A stretch of 42,483 bases of DNA from a virus. Position 1 is the first letter of the stretch. Each line of letters begins with the position of its first letter. This document shows positions 1 through 7,202 of this stretch, in pieces. Made by a program: the position numbers and the translations under genes. The stretch spans positions 1-42,483 of the IMG/VR virus record IMGVR_UViG_3300035701_006044; one strand, 5' to 3'. The notes beneath the pieces were generated by a model that saw only the letters and a program-made list of their open reading frames with translations, had not been told where the DNA came from and ran no database searches.

Positions 1-196
1 CTTCTTCGTAGTCGCCGCTGTCCTGCGTTGCGAAGTACACCCTCCCGCAGAACTCACAATCGACAACCATCCCCGAACTACCCTCCCTGAAGGCTTCGAG
101 GAACTCTTCGGAAGGCTCGGGAATCATCCCCAGGTTCGCCGCCGCCTGGGCTGGGTTCTTCGGGTCGTGCTCCGGGTTGGCTTGAGGCTCGCTCAC
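1..196 (-). CDS. Hypothetical protein with CxxC motif, 3' truncated by window edge
   Basis: A reading frame opens with GTG at 196, overlapping the TGA stop of the polymerase gene (GTGA overlap), and stays open to the left edge, so only about 65 N-terminal residues are visible. The start is Pro/Ala/Glu rich and is followed by the motif CEFCGRVYF, a CxxC knuckle typical of a small zinc ribbon; the second pair of ligands would lie outside the window. The tight overlap suggests translational coupling to the polymerase. I do not recognise a family. GTG is the first start codon after the polymerase stop. Confidence 0.6.
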   Translation of the reverse strand, partial: MSEPQANPEHDPKNPAQAAANLGMIPEPSEEFLEAFREGSSGMVVDCEFCGRVYFATQDSGDYEE

Positions 197-2355
197 TTCT
201 TGGCCGCCTCCCAATTCTCTGAAGACACGCCCACCTCGAAGATGATCGGCACCTCCAGCGAAAGCGCGGTCTCCGCCTTCTCCTTCGCCATCTTGGCGAC
301 CTCCTCGACGATCTCGGTGGGGGCCTCGATCACCAGCTCATCGTGGATCTGAATCAGGATCTTGACCGTGTTCCACCTGGAATCGGTCTTCCTGCGCTCC
401 TTGATCTCCCGGAAGATGTTCCGCATGGAAATCCGCACCAGGTCGGACTCGGCCATCTGGATGACGGAGTTCCATGCCTTCCAGCCGTCCCACCACAGGC
501 CGTCGTCCTTTTCACCCTTCTCACGACGGCGGAATTGATCCTTCCCCTTGTGCTGCATGAACCTCCTGCGCCTCCCCGTCAGGGATTCGATGTACCCCTG
601 ATCGCAGATGCACTGCCGCGCCCACATCGCCATCTTCTTGACCTCGGGGTAATTCTTGTGAAACCCCTCGTAGTACCCCTTCGCCATGGGGAAGGGGATA
701 TTGTCCTTCTCGGAAAGGGAATCCGCCCCGCGCCCGAAGAGGAAAGCGAAGTTCACGACCTTCGCCGCCGTGCGGTCGGGGAGCTTCATGTCGTCCTTGG
801 TCTTGGTGTGGAGATCCTTCCCTGCCAGATACGCCTCGTGGATCACCGACTTCTTGAGGACCCGCTTGGCGAAGTGACCGATCAGGCGGAACTGAAGCTG
901 GTTGAAGTCCCCGCACACGAAGGAGTGCCCATCGGCGGGGATGAACATTGGCTTGACCAGCCCCTTCTCCTTGGGGATCTGCTGGAGGTTGGGCCGCTTG
1001 CAGGCGAATCGAAAGGCGATGGTCCCAGCCTGCTTGAAGTCGGGGTGAACCCGCCCGTCCTCCTCGATGAGCTCTCGATACGAAGTCACATAGGTGTTCT
1101 TGGTCTTGGTCGCCCATCGGTGATCGAGGATCTTCTCGACGATCGGGTGCGCCCCCTTCAGCTTTCCGAGGATCTCGTCGTCCGTCGAGTAGAGCCCGTT
1201 CTTGCCTGGGGGCAGCAGCGCCCCCTTCATGTCGACCGGGAGAGGAAGAAGACCCTTCGGGGCCCCCCCGAAGAGATTCCCCCGGTCCGTCATCTTCGCC
1301 AGGATGTCCTTTGCCGACTTCCCCGTCTTGAAAGCCTTTTCGGCGACGACATCGGCGAGGGCTTCGTCAGAAGGAATTCCGAATAGAATCTCGGAAACCA
1401 CCGTGGGGCTCCCGATGTCGAATTCCTGCCCGTAGATCTTGATCGCGGCTTGCTTCGCCTGCTCCGCCTCATCCGTCATGCGCTTTTCCAGGGCGTCGAG
1501 ATACACCATGTCGATCCGAACGCCCATCAGCTCCGCTTCCACCAGAATCTCCACGATTTCCATTTCAACTTCGTGGAAGAGCCTCAGAAGGCGGGGCATC
1601 GTCTTGGGGTCGTCTTTGCACTTGGGGTCCTTGCTGAGCTCCTTCAGATGGATCTCTTTCCACACCTTCAAGACGTAGCGGGCGTCGTTCGTGGCGTACT
1701 CCGCAAACCGTTTGCGGTCGTCTTCAGCGATCCCCTCCTTCACCGCCTTGGCCTCGCCGTACTTCTCCAGCTTGATCTTGAAATACCTCTCCACGAGTTC
1801 CTTCAGGCCGTGCCGCTTGAGGTTCTCGTCGACAAGCCAGTCCGAGACGACCGTGTCGATGATCCGATTCTTGACGTCTACGCCCTGGACCTTCAGGCAC
1901 TCCAGGTCGAACTTGGTATTGGACCCGACGATGAACTTGGAAGGATCCTTGAGGATGGGATCGAGAGCGCGGAAGACCTCGACCTGCGAGAAGGTCTCTT
2001 CGGCGGGGACGTTCAGGAAGGGGAACCACCACGATTCGCTCGGCCTCATCCCGATCGCCAGGGCCACCCCCTCGATCCTGTTCCGCCTTGGATTCGTGGC
2101 ATCGGCCTTGTTCTTGGTCGTGCTCTGGGTCTCAAGGTCAAGGGCAAACGTATCCACCGCCTTGATCGCTGCCACCGCTGCATTGAGATCCGCCCTATTC
2201 ATGCTCTTCCCCCTTGGAGCGTCCGCCGCCTCCTTCACGCCGTTGATGGTCTCCAAGGCAGAGAGGATGGTCTTCTCCTGATCCGTGAGGCTCTCCTGAG
2301 CCCCCCGGAACAGCTTGTAGAGGCGAGCCTCGGCCTGAATCTTCCTGTCGGTCAT
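193..2355 (-). CDS. polA: Family A DNA polymerase (PolA-like) with 3'-5' exonuclease domain
   Basis: This is the replicative polymerase of the phage. The proofreading exonuclease motifs are visible: LDLET (D73, E75), SNTKFD (D150) and YATND (Y220, D224). The polymerase motifs are A at 482-490 (D483), B at 528-541 (R528, K532, F536) and C at 671-673 (HDE). There is no 5'-3' nuclease domain, as usual for phage enzymes. Motif A reads DFNQLQFR where Pol I has DYSQIELR, and motif B ends NFAFLFG instead of NFGLIYG, so the steric-gate Glu is Gln and its partner Tyr is Phe. The ATG at 2355 lies one base after the CCA end of tRNA-Met and has no ribosome binding site. An in-frame ATG at 2202 (residue 52) follows AAGGGGGAAG and begins just before the exonuclease domain, so it is a serious alternative start. 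Confidence 0.95.
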   Translation of the reverse strand: MTDRKIQAEARLYKLFRGAQESLTDQEKTILSALETINGVKEAADAPRGKSMNRADLNAAVAAIKAVDTFALDLETQSTTKNKADATNPRRNRIEGVALAIGMRPSESWWFPFLNVPAEETFSQVEVFRALDPILKDPSKFIVGSNTKFDLECLKVQGVDVKNRIIDTVVSDWLVDENLKRHGLKELVERYFKIKLEKYGEAKAVKEGIAEDDRKRFAEYATNDARYVLKVWKEIHLKELSKDPKCKDDPKTMPRLLRLFHEVEMEIVEILVEAELMGVRIDMVYLDALEKRMTDEAEQAKQAAIKIYGQEFDIGSPTVVSEILFGIPSDEALADVVAEKAFKTGKSAKDILAKMTDRGNLFGGAPKGLLPLPVDMKGALLPPGKNGLYSTDDEILGKLKGAHPIVEKILDHRWATKTKNTYVTSYRELIEEDGRVHPDFKQAGTIAFRFACKRPNLQQIPKEKGLVKPMFIPADGHSFVCGDFNQLQFRLIGHFAKRVLKKSVIHEAYLAGKDLHTKTKDDMKLPDRTAAKVVNFAFLFGRGADSLSEKDNIPFPMAKGYYEGFHKNYPEVKKMAMWARQCICDQGYIESLTGRRRRFMQHKGKDQFRRREKGEKDDGLWWDGWKAWNSVIQMAESDLVRISMRNIFREIKERRKTDSRWNTVKILIQIHDELVIEAPTEIVEEVAKMAKEKAETALSLEVPIIFEVGVSSENWEAAKK

Positions 2356-2356
2356 C

Positions 2357-2433
2357 TGGTAGCGGGGACGGGATTTGAACCCGTGGTCTCGGGCTTATGA
2401 GGCCCGCATGTTACCAGGCTACACCACCCCGCG
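2357..2433 (-). tRNA. tRNA-Met (CAT), initiator-like acceptor end
   Basis: The minus strand folds into a full cloverleaf with loop CTCATAA (anticodon CAT), a normal TTCAAAT T-loop and an encoded CCA. The first acceptor pair is C1.U72, a mismatch like the C1.A72 of bacterial initiators, and the acceptor begins CGCGGGG as in E. coli tRNA-fMet. Against pure initiator identity, the anticodon stem has G29 and G30 but C31-G39, and the D-stem has U11-A24 as in elongators. Confidence 0.92.
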
Positions 2434-2438
2434 TCATA

Positions 2439-2510
2439 AGCCACCTGTCGGACTTGAACCGACAACCTACGGTTTACAAAACCGTCGCTCTGCCTTTGAG
2501 CTAAGGCGGC
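2439..2510 (-). tRNA. tRNA-Thr (TGT)
   Basis: Cloverleaf with acceptor GCCGCCT/AGGTGGC, anticodon stem ACGGT/ACCGT and loop TTTGTAA, giving anticodon TGT for ACA codons. CCA is not encoded, unlike most of its neighbours, so the 3' end needs CCA addition. Its 5' end directly abuts the CCA of the next tRNA-Thr, with no spacer. Confidence 0.93.
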
Positions 2511-2585
2511 TGGAGCCACCCGTCGGAATCGAACCGACAGCCTACGCTTTACGAAAGCGTCGCTCTACCGTTGAGCCAGGGTGGC
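2511..2585 (-). tRNA. tRNA-Thr (CGT)
   Basis: Cloverleaf with acceptor GCCACCC/GGGTGGC, anticodon stem ACGCT/AGCGT and loop TTCGTAA, giving anticodon CGT for ACG codons. CCA is encoded and is immediately followed by the first base of tRNA-Thr(TGT). The two share most of the D-arm and T-arm sequence, which suggests a tandem duplication. Confidence 0.93.
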
Positions 2586-2648
2586 ACGGGAGGCGCCTCC
2601 GGGCCGGGATGGCGAACCATCACGTTGCCACGGCAGCATTCCTCCCTG

Positions 2649-2724
2649 TGGAGCGGGAGATGGGAGTTGAACCCACGACGGCCAGCTTGGAGGGCTGGCG
2701 CTCTGCCAACTGAGCTACTCCCGC
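2649..2724 (-). tRNA. tRNA-Gly (TCC)
   Basis: Cloverleaf with acceptor GCGGGAG/CTCCCGC, anticodon stem CCAGC/GCTGG and loop CCTCCAA, giving anticodon TCC for GGA codons. CCA is encoded. The T-arm GTGGG/CCCAT carries the usual TTCAACT loop with one G.U pair. Confidence 0.93.
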
Positions 2725-2853
2725 GTGAGAGGCCACCCGAGCCCTCGACGGGTCTGTTACCATCCCCGCCGCCTGGTTTTCTACTCACCCACGGTCGATC
2801 GCGATTCGCCGGGGTGCGGGGTGGAGGCACCAGGGGCACCCACTTCCTCTCCC

Positions 2854-2930
2854 TGGTGGGCGAAGGCGGACTCGAACCGCCGACCTCTTGCTTATCAGGC
2901 AAGCGCTCTAACCAGCTGAGCTACACGCCC
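2854..2930 (-). tRNA. tRNA-Ile (GAT)
   Basis: Cloverleaf with anticodon stem CTTGC/GCAAG and loop CTGATAA (anticodon GAT, ATC codons), and encoded CCA. The acceptor GGGCGTG/TTCGCCC has a U6.U67 mismatch and a G7.U66 wobble. The body resembles the neighbouring tRNA-Val, including the shared 3' end TTCGCCCACCA, suggesting a common origin. Confidence 0.92.
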
Positions 2931-2994
2931 ATAAGGCCCCACACCCTCGGTCGCCGCCGGACGCAATGCCGGTGAGGGTCCGAGTCGGAGCCTT

Positions 2995-3071
2995 TGGTGG
3001 GCGAAGGCAGGATCGGACTGCCGACCTCCTGCTTGTAAGGCAGGCGCTCTGACCGGCTGAGCTACTCGCCC
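2995..3071 (-). tRNA. tRNA-Val (TAC) with a non-canonical T-loop
   Basis: Cloverleaf with anticodon stem CCTGC/GCAGG and loop CTTACAA (anticodon TAC, GTA codons), and encoded CCA. The T-loop is TCCGATC rather than TTCGATC, so position 55, normally U modified to pseudouridine, is C. This would disturb the G18-psi55 tertiary pair. All stems are otherwise sound. Confidence 0.9.
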
Positions 3072-3481
3072 ATTGGTTTCCAGAGGTGTGCCGTTAAGCC
3101 AAACGCTCTTAGGGCGCTTGGAGGCATCGGGTTCACAGGGGTTCTTGGCAACCCTGGTCGGATTCTCAGGAGCCGTTTCAGTTTCCATCCCCGGCCCCCT
3201 ACTTCCGATTCCCCTCAGACCCCGGGCTCCTCTCGTACTACCGGGGCAAACCTCCTCGCATGGCTTATGGCGCTCTGATGCAAACGGACCAGAAGGAACC
3301 CTTCGATAGTACGAGCTCCGATCCGCCGCCGCACGCCACGCGCTTTCCCTGCGGCTCTAAGCCCCCGTTACCAAGAGGGGGGACTCTTTGGGCCCGGCCA
3401 CGGCGCGACCGTAGTCCTACCCATTGCCGCTGGCGACTCCTTAGATGATGGGGTCCTGGCCCTACATCCCAACTGGAAACC
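3072..3481 (-). ncRNA. Gene-free structured stretch carrying a sarcin-ricin-loop mimic
   Basis: These 410 bases separate tRNA-Asn from tRNA-Val, while the other gaps in the cluster are 0-130 bases. I see no convincing gene or further tRNA. On the minus strand, bases 3239-3228 read AGTACGAGAGGA, the invariant 12-mer of the 23S/28S rRNA sarcin-ricin loop, closed by a CCCCGG/CCGGGG helix (3241-3246 with 3220-3225). Other possible hairpins are CCAAGCG/CGTTTGG, CAGGGTT/AACCC and AGTCCCCC/GGGGGCT. The segment 3305-3315 is complementary to 3232-3242 and could pair with the loop instead. Being inside a tRNA cluster, it is probably co-transcribed and processed with the tRNAs; that is inference. Confidence 0.55.
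3220..3246 (-). ncRNA. Sarcin-ricin-loop-like hairpin
   Basis: Six-base-pair helix (3241-3246 with 3220-3225) enclosing T, the 12-mer AGTACGAGAGGA, and GC. In E. coli 23S rRNA the same order is helix, U, the identical 12-mer, CC, helix. The adenosine attacked by ricin and sarcin (A2660 in E. coli) and the bulged G (G2655) are both present. The helix sequence differs from rRNA, so this is not a simple rRNA fragment. Confidence 0.6.
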
Positions 3482-3557
3482 TGGCTGCCGGAGAGGGGCT
3501 CGAACCCCCGGCATCGAGCTTAACAGGCTCGCGCTCTTCCAACTGAGCTATCCGGCA
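3482..3557 (-). tRNA. tRNA-Asn (GTT)
   Basis: Cloverleaf with acceptor TGCCGGA/TCCGGCA, discriminator G, anticodon stem CGAGC/GCTCG and loop CTGTTAA, giving anticodon GTT for AAC codons. CCA is encoded. It is the first tRNA of the cluster in transcription order. Confidence 0.93.
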
Positions 3558-3607
3558 AACATGGGGAGGGGCGAGCCGTCTCGTCCCTCCCCACCGGAGT
3601 CCTTCTG

Positions 3608-4381
3608 TTAGTACTTCACCTCGGCACCCGCATCGGATCCCTTCGCGGCCTGCCCCCCGCCATGCCCTCCGCCCTGGCCGCCCTTGCCGTTGCGGTCGCC
3701 CGTCCAGGAATTCTTCCGCTTCGTGGCCTCGATGTCGACCCCCTCGAACGTCAGGTCGTTCTCGTCCTTGGGCTTCAGGATCTCCCGGTAGTTCATCGGC
3801 TGGACCCCCTCCAAGGGAAGGCTGAGCTCCTTGGAAATCAGCTCGCGCCTCGCCTGCGGGGTCATCTGAGCGTCCCCGCCGATCTTCCGATCGAACTGCC
3901 AGTCGTCCCCGATGGTGTAGGAGCGTTCGCCGGAACGGAAGATGTTCCAGACCGTCCCAACCAGCCCCTTCCGATGAGCGATGTGCCGCAGGATCTTCTG
4001 CATGGCCTCCTTCTTGGCGACCAGCAGCTTTCTCTCGTTCGTGTGCTCCTTGCCGTCCCGGTCCTTGTACACCGGGCTAATCTGGAGGATGGTGAACGGC
4101 CATCCGTCGTAGGGCCGAACGCCCCCCTTGCAGAAGACGACGCAGTCCTTGGGGCCGGGGCAGGTGCTGAAGTTCGGCCACTTGCCGTCCTTCGTCACGT
4201 AAGCGTGCTCCCGGAAGGACCCGATGGGCTCGGCGTCGGTGTTGTCCCCATCGAGGAAGAGAATCACCGCCTCGGAACCCGACTTCATGTAGAACCGGCG
4301 AGAAGCCGCAAACCCAGAGCTCTTCTGATTGACGCGGTCCACCGCGCCCTTCCCGGTGTCGAACCAATTCGGATCTGGCAT
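3608..4381 (-). CDS. Probable single-stranded DNA-binding protein
   Basis: The 257-residue product has a compact beta-rich body with a cysteine cluster at C74, C80 and C84 (TCPGPKDCVVFCKGG) near H59, reminiscent of the zinc site in T4-type gp32 proteins. The C-terminal 40 residues are a Gly-rich flexible tail (GGQGGGHGGGQ). I infer ssDNA binding from this layout and from its place between primase and polymerase; there is no diagnostic motif. The gene has its own TTGACA-N16-TATAGC promoter about 100 bases upstream and a weak ribosome binding site (GAAGG). It could instead be an unrelated zinc-binding replication accessory factor. Confidence 0.55.
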   Translation of the reverse strand: MPDPNWFDTGKGAVDRVNQKSSGFAASRRFYMKSGSEAVILFLDGDNTDAEPIGSFREHAYVTKDGKWPNFSTCPGPKDCVVFCKGGVRPYDGWPFTILQISPVYKDRDGKEHTNERKLLVAKKEAMQKILRHIAHRKGLVGTVWNIFRSGERSYTIGDDWQFDRKIGGDAQMTPQARRELISKELSLPLEGVQPMNYREILKPKDENDLTFEGVDIEATKRKNSWTGDRNGKGGQGGGHGGGQAAKGSDAGAEVKY

Positions 4382-4479
4382 TGGTACAACCCTTCACAAA
4401 CTTCCTCGTAAATCCTTCACACGCCTTTCTTTTGCCTTACGCCACAACACCTCCTTTCCACCTTGTTTTCCTACTCTAT

Positions 4480-4507
4480 GCTATAAATCGTTTATAGATT
4501 TTGTCAA
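4480..4507 (-). promoter_or_regulatory. Promoter of the N16 family, upstream of the SSB-like gene
   Basis: Minus strand TTGACA (4507-4502), 16-base spacer, TATAGC (4485-4480), in the AT-rich gap between primase and the SSB-like gene. The spacer AAATCTATAAACGATT nearly matches that of the promoter at 28340-28367. Confidence 0.75.
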
Positions 4508-4525
4508 GGGCTTTTCTGATTTTTT

Positions 4526-5548
4526 TCAAGATATTCTTTTAGCCGTTTCGAGCGACGTCCACGCCTCCTCCCTCGTGCATTGCTTCGGGTCGGTCTTGCC
4601 GTCGGGGAACCTAACCCGGAACAGAGGAAGGCGATCCCTCAGCGTCTTGAGCATGTCCGACACCCCCGACTCGCCCCCGGCATCTGCGTCCAGGGCGATG
4701 TAGATCCGCCCATACTCCTTGAGCATCTCGTATTGCTCCTTGCTCGGAGCAGACCCCATGATGGCGACGGTGGGAATCTCGTACTCCCACCACTTGATCG
4801 CGTCAAGGTAACCCTCCACCACGGAGAGGCCAGACAGGGGCTCGTACTTGTCCCCTTCCGCCGCCTTGATCACGGCCTCCCTCGCCAGGACCATGTTCTC
4901 CCCGAACAGGTAGTGACTCTTGGGAAAGTTCCAGTAGTTCCAATACTTCCCCTCCTTGATGTCGTCAATCGCCCTCCCCGCCAGCCCCACCAACTTCCCG
5001 TCCCGACGGCGAATGGGAATCGTCAGCCTCGGGCGCACGACCCCGTCGACCCTCCACTCCCTGTCGTACCCCAGCATCCACGCCTTGCACGTCTCGATCT
5101 CGAATCCCCGATCAAGGATGTACTGCGGAACCCTTCCGAGGAACGGGGCCAGCTCCTCCTCGCTAAAAATGTCGAATTCCTTCTCCCTAACGGCAGCGGC
5201 GTCCCTCTCTCCCCACTTCTCGTCCCACTTCCGATCCAGCCTTCCGCAAATGGCTTCGACGGAGTTCTCCTCCTTGTCAACCAGATCCAGGAGCAGTGTG
5301 GCGTCCTTCTTCGTCAAGAGCGCCCACCGGATGATCATCCCGGGAAGCGTCCCGTGCTGGTTGCAAGACCAACACTTCCATCCTGAACGACCCCCATCCA
5401 CCACGAATACGTTCAGGCTCGGAGTGTTGTCCGTCCCCTTCTCGTGATAGAAGGGGGCGAAGGGGCACTGCATGGAAACGTAGGTCTTCCGCGCCCTCGC
5501 GTCCGACCCCATCATCCCCGCCAGTTCAACAATCGCTTCGGCTCGCAT
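4526..5548 (-). CDS. DNA primase, DnaG-type with zinc finger and TOPRIM domain
   Basis: Makes RNA primers at the phage fork. The N-terminal zinc-binding domain shows C28, H35, C59 and C62 (QCPFAPFYH ... CWSC), matching the CHC2-type primase finger. The catalytic TOPRIM signature is VVEGYLDA (E245) followed by IALDADAGGE (D287, D289). At 340 residues it is shorter than bacterial DnaG and lacks the C-terminal helicase-binding domain. The start at 5548 follows AGAAGG and overlaps the upstream 73-residue gene by 37 bases. The helicase gene lies two genes upstream, as expected for a replication cassette. Confidence 0.9.
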   Translation of the reverse strand: MRAEAIVELAGMMGSDARARKTYVSMQCPFAPFYHEKGTDNTPSLNVFVVDGGRSGWKCWSCNQHGTLPGMIIRWALLTKKDATLLLDLVDKEENSVEAICGRLDRKWDEKWGERDAAAVREKEFDIFSEEELAPFLGRVPQYILDRGFEIETCKAWMLGYDREWRVDGVVRPRLTIPIRRRDGKLVGLAGRAIDDIKEGKYWNYWNFPKSHYLFGENMVLAREAVIKAAEGDKYEPLSGLSVVEGYLDAIKWWEYEIPTVAIMGSAPSKEQYEMLKEYGRIYIALDADAGGESGVSDMLKTLRDRLPLFRVRFPDGKTDPKQCTREEAWTSLETAKRIS

Positions 5549-5733
5549 AGATAACCTTCTGAATCACAAAGGCCCCGCGCAAAGGCCCACGCTCTCGCCG
5601 CCTCGTAGACCCGCCCTCGCACCTTGCGGTCGCGCTCTTTGCGTTCCTTGCGCTCCATCTCGTCACGTCCCGGAGCCCACCATAGAGCGCACGGCATACC
5701 GTCGGGCCCTCGCTCTATGACCCAATTTGGCAT
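5512..5733 (-). CDS. Small basic hypothetical protein
   Basis: The 73-residue product has a charged middle (MERKERKERDRKVRGR) that is probably helical, and two cysteines near the C-terminus. I do not recognise a family. The start at 5733 is supported by a very strong Shine-Dalgarno (GAGGGGGG) six bases upstream. It sits between helicase and primase and overlaps the primase start by 37 bases, so the two are probably translationally coupled. A role as helicase or primase accessory protein is possible but only guessed from position. Confidence 0.65.
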   Translation of the reverse strand: MPNWVIERGPDGMPCALWWAPGRDEMERKERKERDRKVRGRVYEAARAWAFARGLCDSEGYLCEPKRLLNWRG

Positions 5734-5775
5734 TATTCCCCCCTCAAGATCTATCCGGTTAAATCTGCCACAGGG

Positions 5776-7152
5776 TCAATACCCTGCAGAAACATCCGCC
5801 GCCTCATCGTCGTCGTCCGCGCCATCCCCGCCGTAGTTGTCCCCCTCCTCGTAAGGGGCAACCTCATCATAGGAACCGGTGTCAGGATCGAATTGAGTGA
5901 CCCAGATCCCGCTCTTTCCCCGCCGATTCTTGATGAGCTGAAGCAGCAGCTCCTTGTTGTCCCTCGTGCGCTTGGTGGAAACCAGCCCCACCACCACATC
6001 CGGGTTCATCCCCAGGGCGTCGGCGAAGGCCAGGTTCTCCAGCCCCATGATGGGGATGGCCTTCCCCTTTCCCTTCTTCGGCGACCCCACCTTCACCGCG
6101 CCCCGGTTGAATTGCGTCGTCCCGATGATCGGCACCCCCTTGGTCTTGGCGATCATGTCCAATTCATCCGCGATGTCGGTGATCTTCTCCCAGTTGCTCT
6201 TATACCTCCCGGCCCCGATCCGCAGCTTGTAGATCCCGTCGATGAACACCACGTCGGGCCGGACCTCTTCGATCACAACGGGGAGATCCCGAACATCCTG
6301 GACCTGCCGCCGCGTGGCCAGCAGCAGGGGATTCTTCCCCTTGAGGACTTCGAGGTGCTCCTTGTACTTGTCGTCGATGATCATGCCCAACGTCCCCGCC
6401 GTGATGCCCGTATAGGGCAAACGGGAATGGATCGAGTCCATCCGCTGCTTGATGTCCTCGTCCAGCATTTCCAGGGAGATGAAGAGTACCCGGCAAGGCC
6501 GCGTCTCGGAGATGGACCCGTCCTCATTGAACTTCACGGTGAAGAGGAAGACCCACGCCCCAATCGCCATCTTCGTCAGATACCAGGTCTTCCCCGTGCC
6601 GGGGCGTCCGACGATCAACCAGAAGTCCCCCTTGCGTATCCCATGAGTGACATCGTTCACGCTCGGCCATGGAGTCGGAATGCCAAGGATCCCCTTGAAC
6701 CGAGCCGCCTCCTTGTACGCCGCCCACCGCTCGTCCGTCCTTTGCGTCCAGTCGCTGACGGGCTCCCCCGTAAGACTCATCCTCCCGACTTCCGAGAGGA
6801 GATCCTTGGCCTGCTGAACGGCCCCCTTCGCATTCATCCGGTCAGACTTGGCGAGCTGCTCCTTGGTGTAGTCCTTGACGATTTTATCGAGCGCCCGCTC
6901 CTTCACCCGGCTGATGTAGTACTCCACCGGTTCGGGAACGTCCGAAATTAGAGGGATGGCGACCCGCAGGTCGTTCTCCACCGTGGCAGGCTCGGGCATC
7001 TTCCCGAACTTCCCGAAGTGCTCCATGGAATATCGGAAGATCACCTTCGCTTCGTCGAACAGCGCCTCTTCCTTCAAGCCAGAATCGCGCACCGCCCGAA
7101 GGTGTCCACCCCTCACAAGGTGGATCACCAGACACATATCAAGGCTGGGCAT
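5776..7152 (-). CDS. dnaB: Replicative DNA helicase, DnaB-like
   Basis: RecA-fold hexameric helicase that unwinds the fork. Walker A is GRPGTGKT (182-189), Walker B is VVFIDG, and TTQFNRG fits the conserved glutamine/sensor segment of DnaB family motif 3. The N-terminal 150 residues are helical and shorter than the bacterial N-terminal domain. The C-terminus is an acidic tail (DDDDEAADVSAGY). The start at 7152 is fixed by CGGAGG eight bases upstream and by a perfect promoter ending 23 bases upstream. It is followed by the small basic gene and primase. A DnaC-type loader is encoded at 11.3-11.9 kb. Confidence 0.92.
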   Translation of the reverse strand: MPSLDMCLVIHLVRGGHLRAVRDSGLKEEALFDEAKVIFRYSMEHFGKFGKMPEPATVENDLRVAIPLISDVPEPVEYYISRVKERALDKIVKDYTKEQLAKSDRMNAKGAVQQAKDLLSEVGRMSLTGEPVSDWTQRTDERWAAYKEAARFKGILGIPTPWPSVNDVTHGIRKGDFWLIVGRPGTGKTWYLTKMAIGAWVFLFTVKFNEDGSISETRPCRVLFISLEMLDEDIKQRMDSIHSRLPYTGITAGTLGMIIDDKYKEHLEVLKGKNPLLLATRRQVQDVRDLPVVIEEVRPDVVFIDGIYKLRIGAGRYKSNWEKITDIADELDMIAKTKGVPIIGTTQFNRGAVKVGSPKKGKGKAIPIMGLENLAFADALGMNPDVVVGLVSTKRTRDNKELLLQLIKNRRGKSGIWVTQFDPDTGSYDEVAPYEEGDNYGGDGADDDDEAADVSAGY

Positions 7153-7174
7153 CGGAACCTCCGATCTTTCCTAC

Positions 7175-7202
7175 ACTATATGCCGTTCCCGACTTTTGTC
7201 AA
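7175..7202 (-). promoter_or_regulatory. Promoter of the N16 family, upstream of the DnaB-like gene
   Basis: Minus strand TTGACA (7202-7197), 16-base spacer, TATAGT (7180-7175). The -35 box overlaps the stop codon of the preceding gene (7199-7201). The resulting leader to the helicase start would be only about 16 bases. Confidence 0.82.

Noticed and set aside
2895-3188. Minus-strand frame of 97 codons across the tRNA-Val and tRNA-Ile genes
   Set aside because: It runs through two tRNAs, and the frame is not supported by a good start or coding character.
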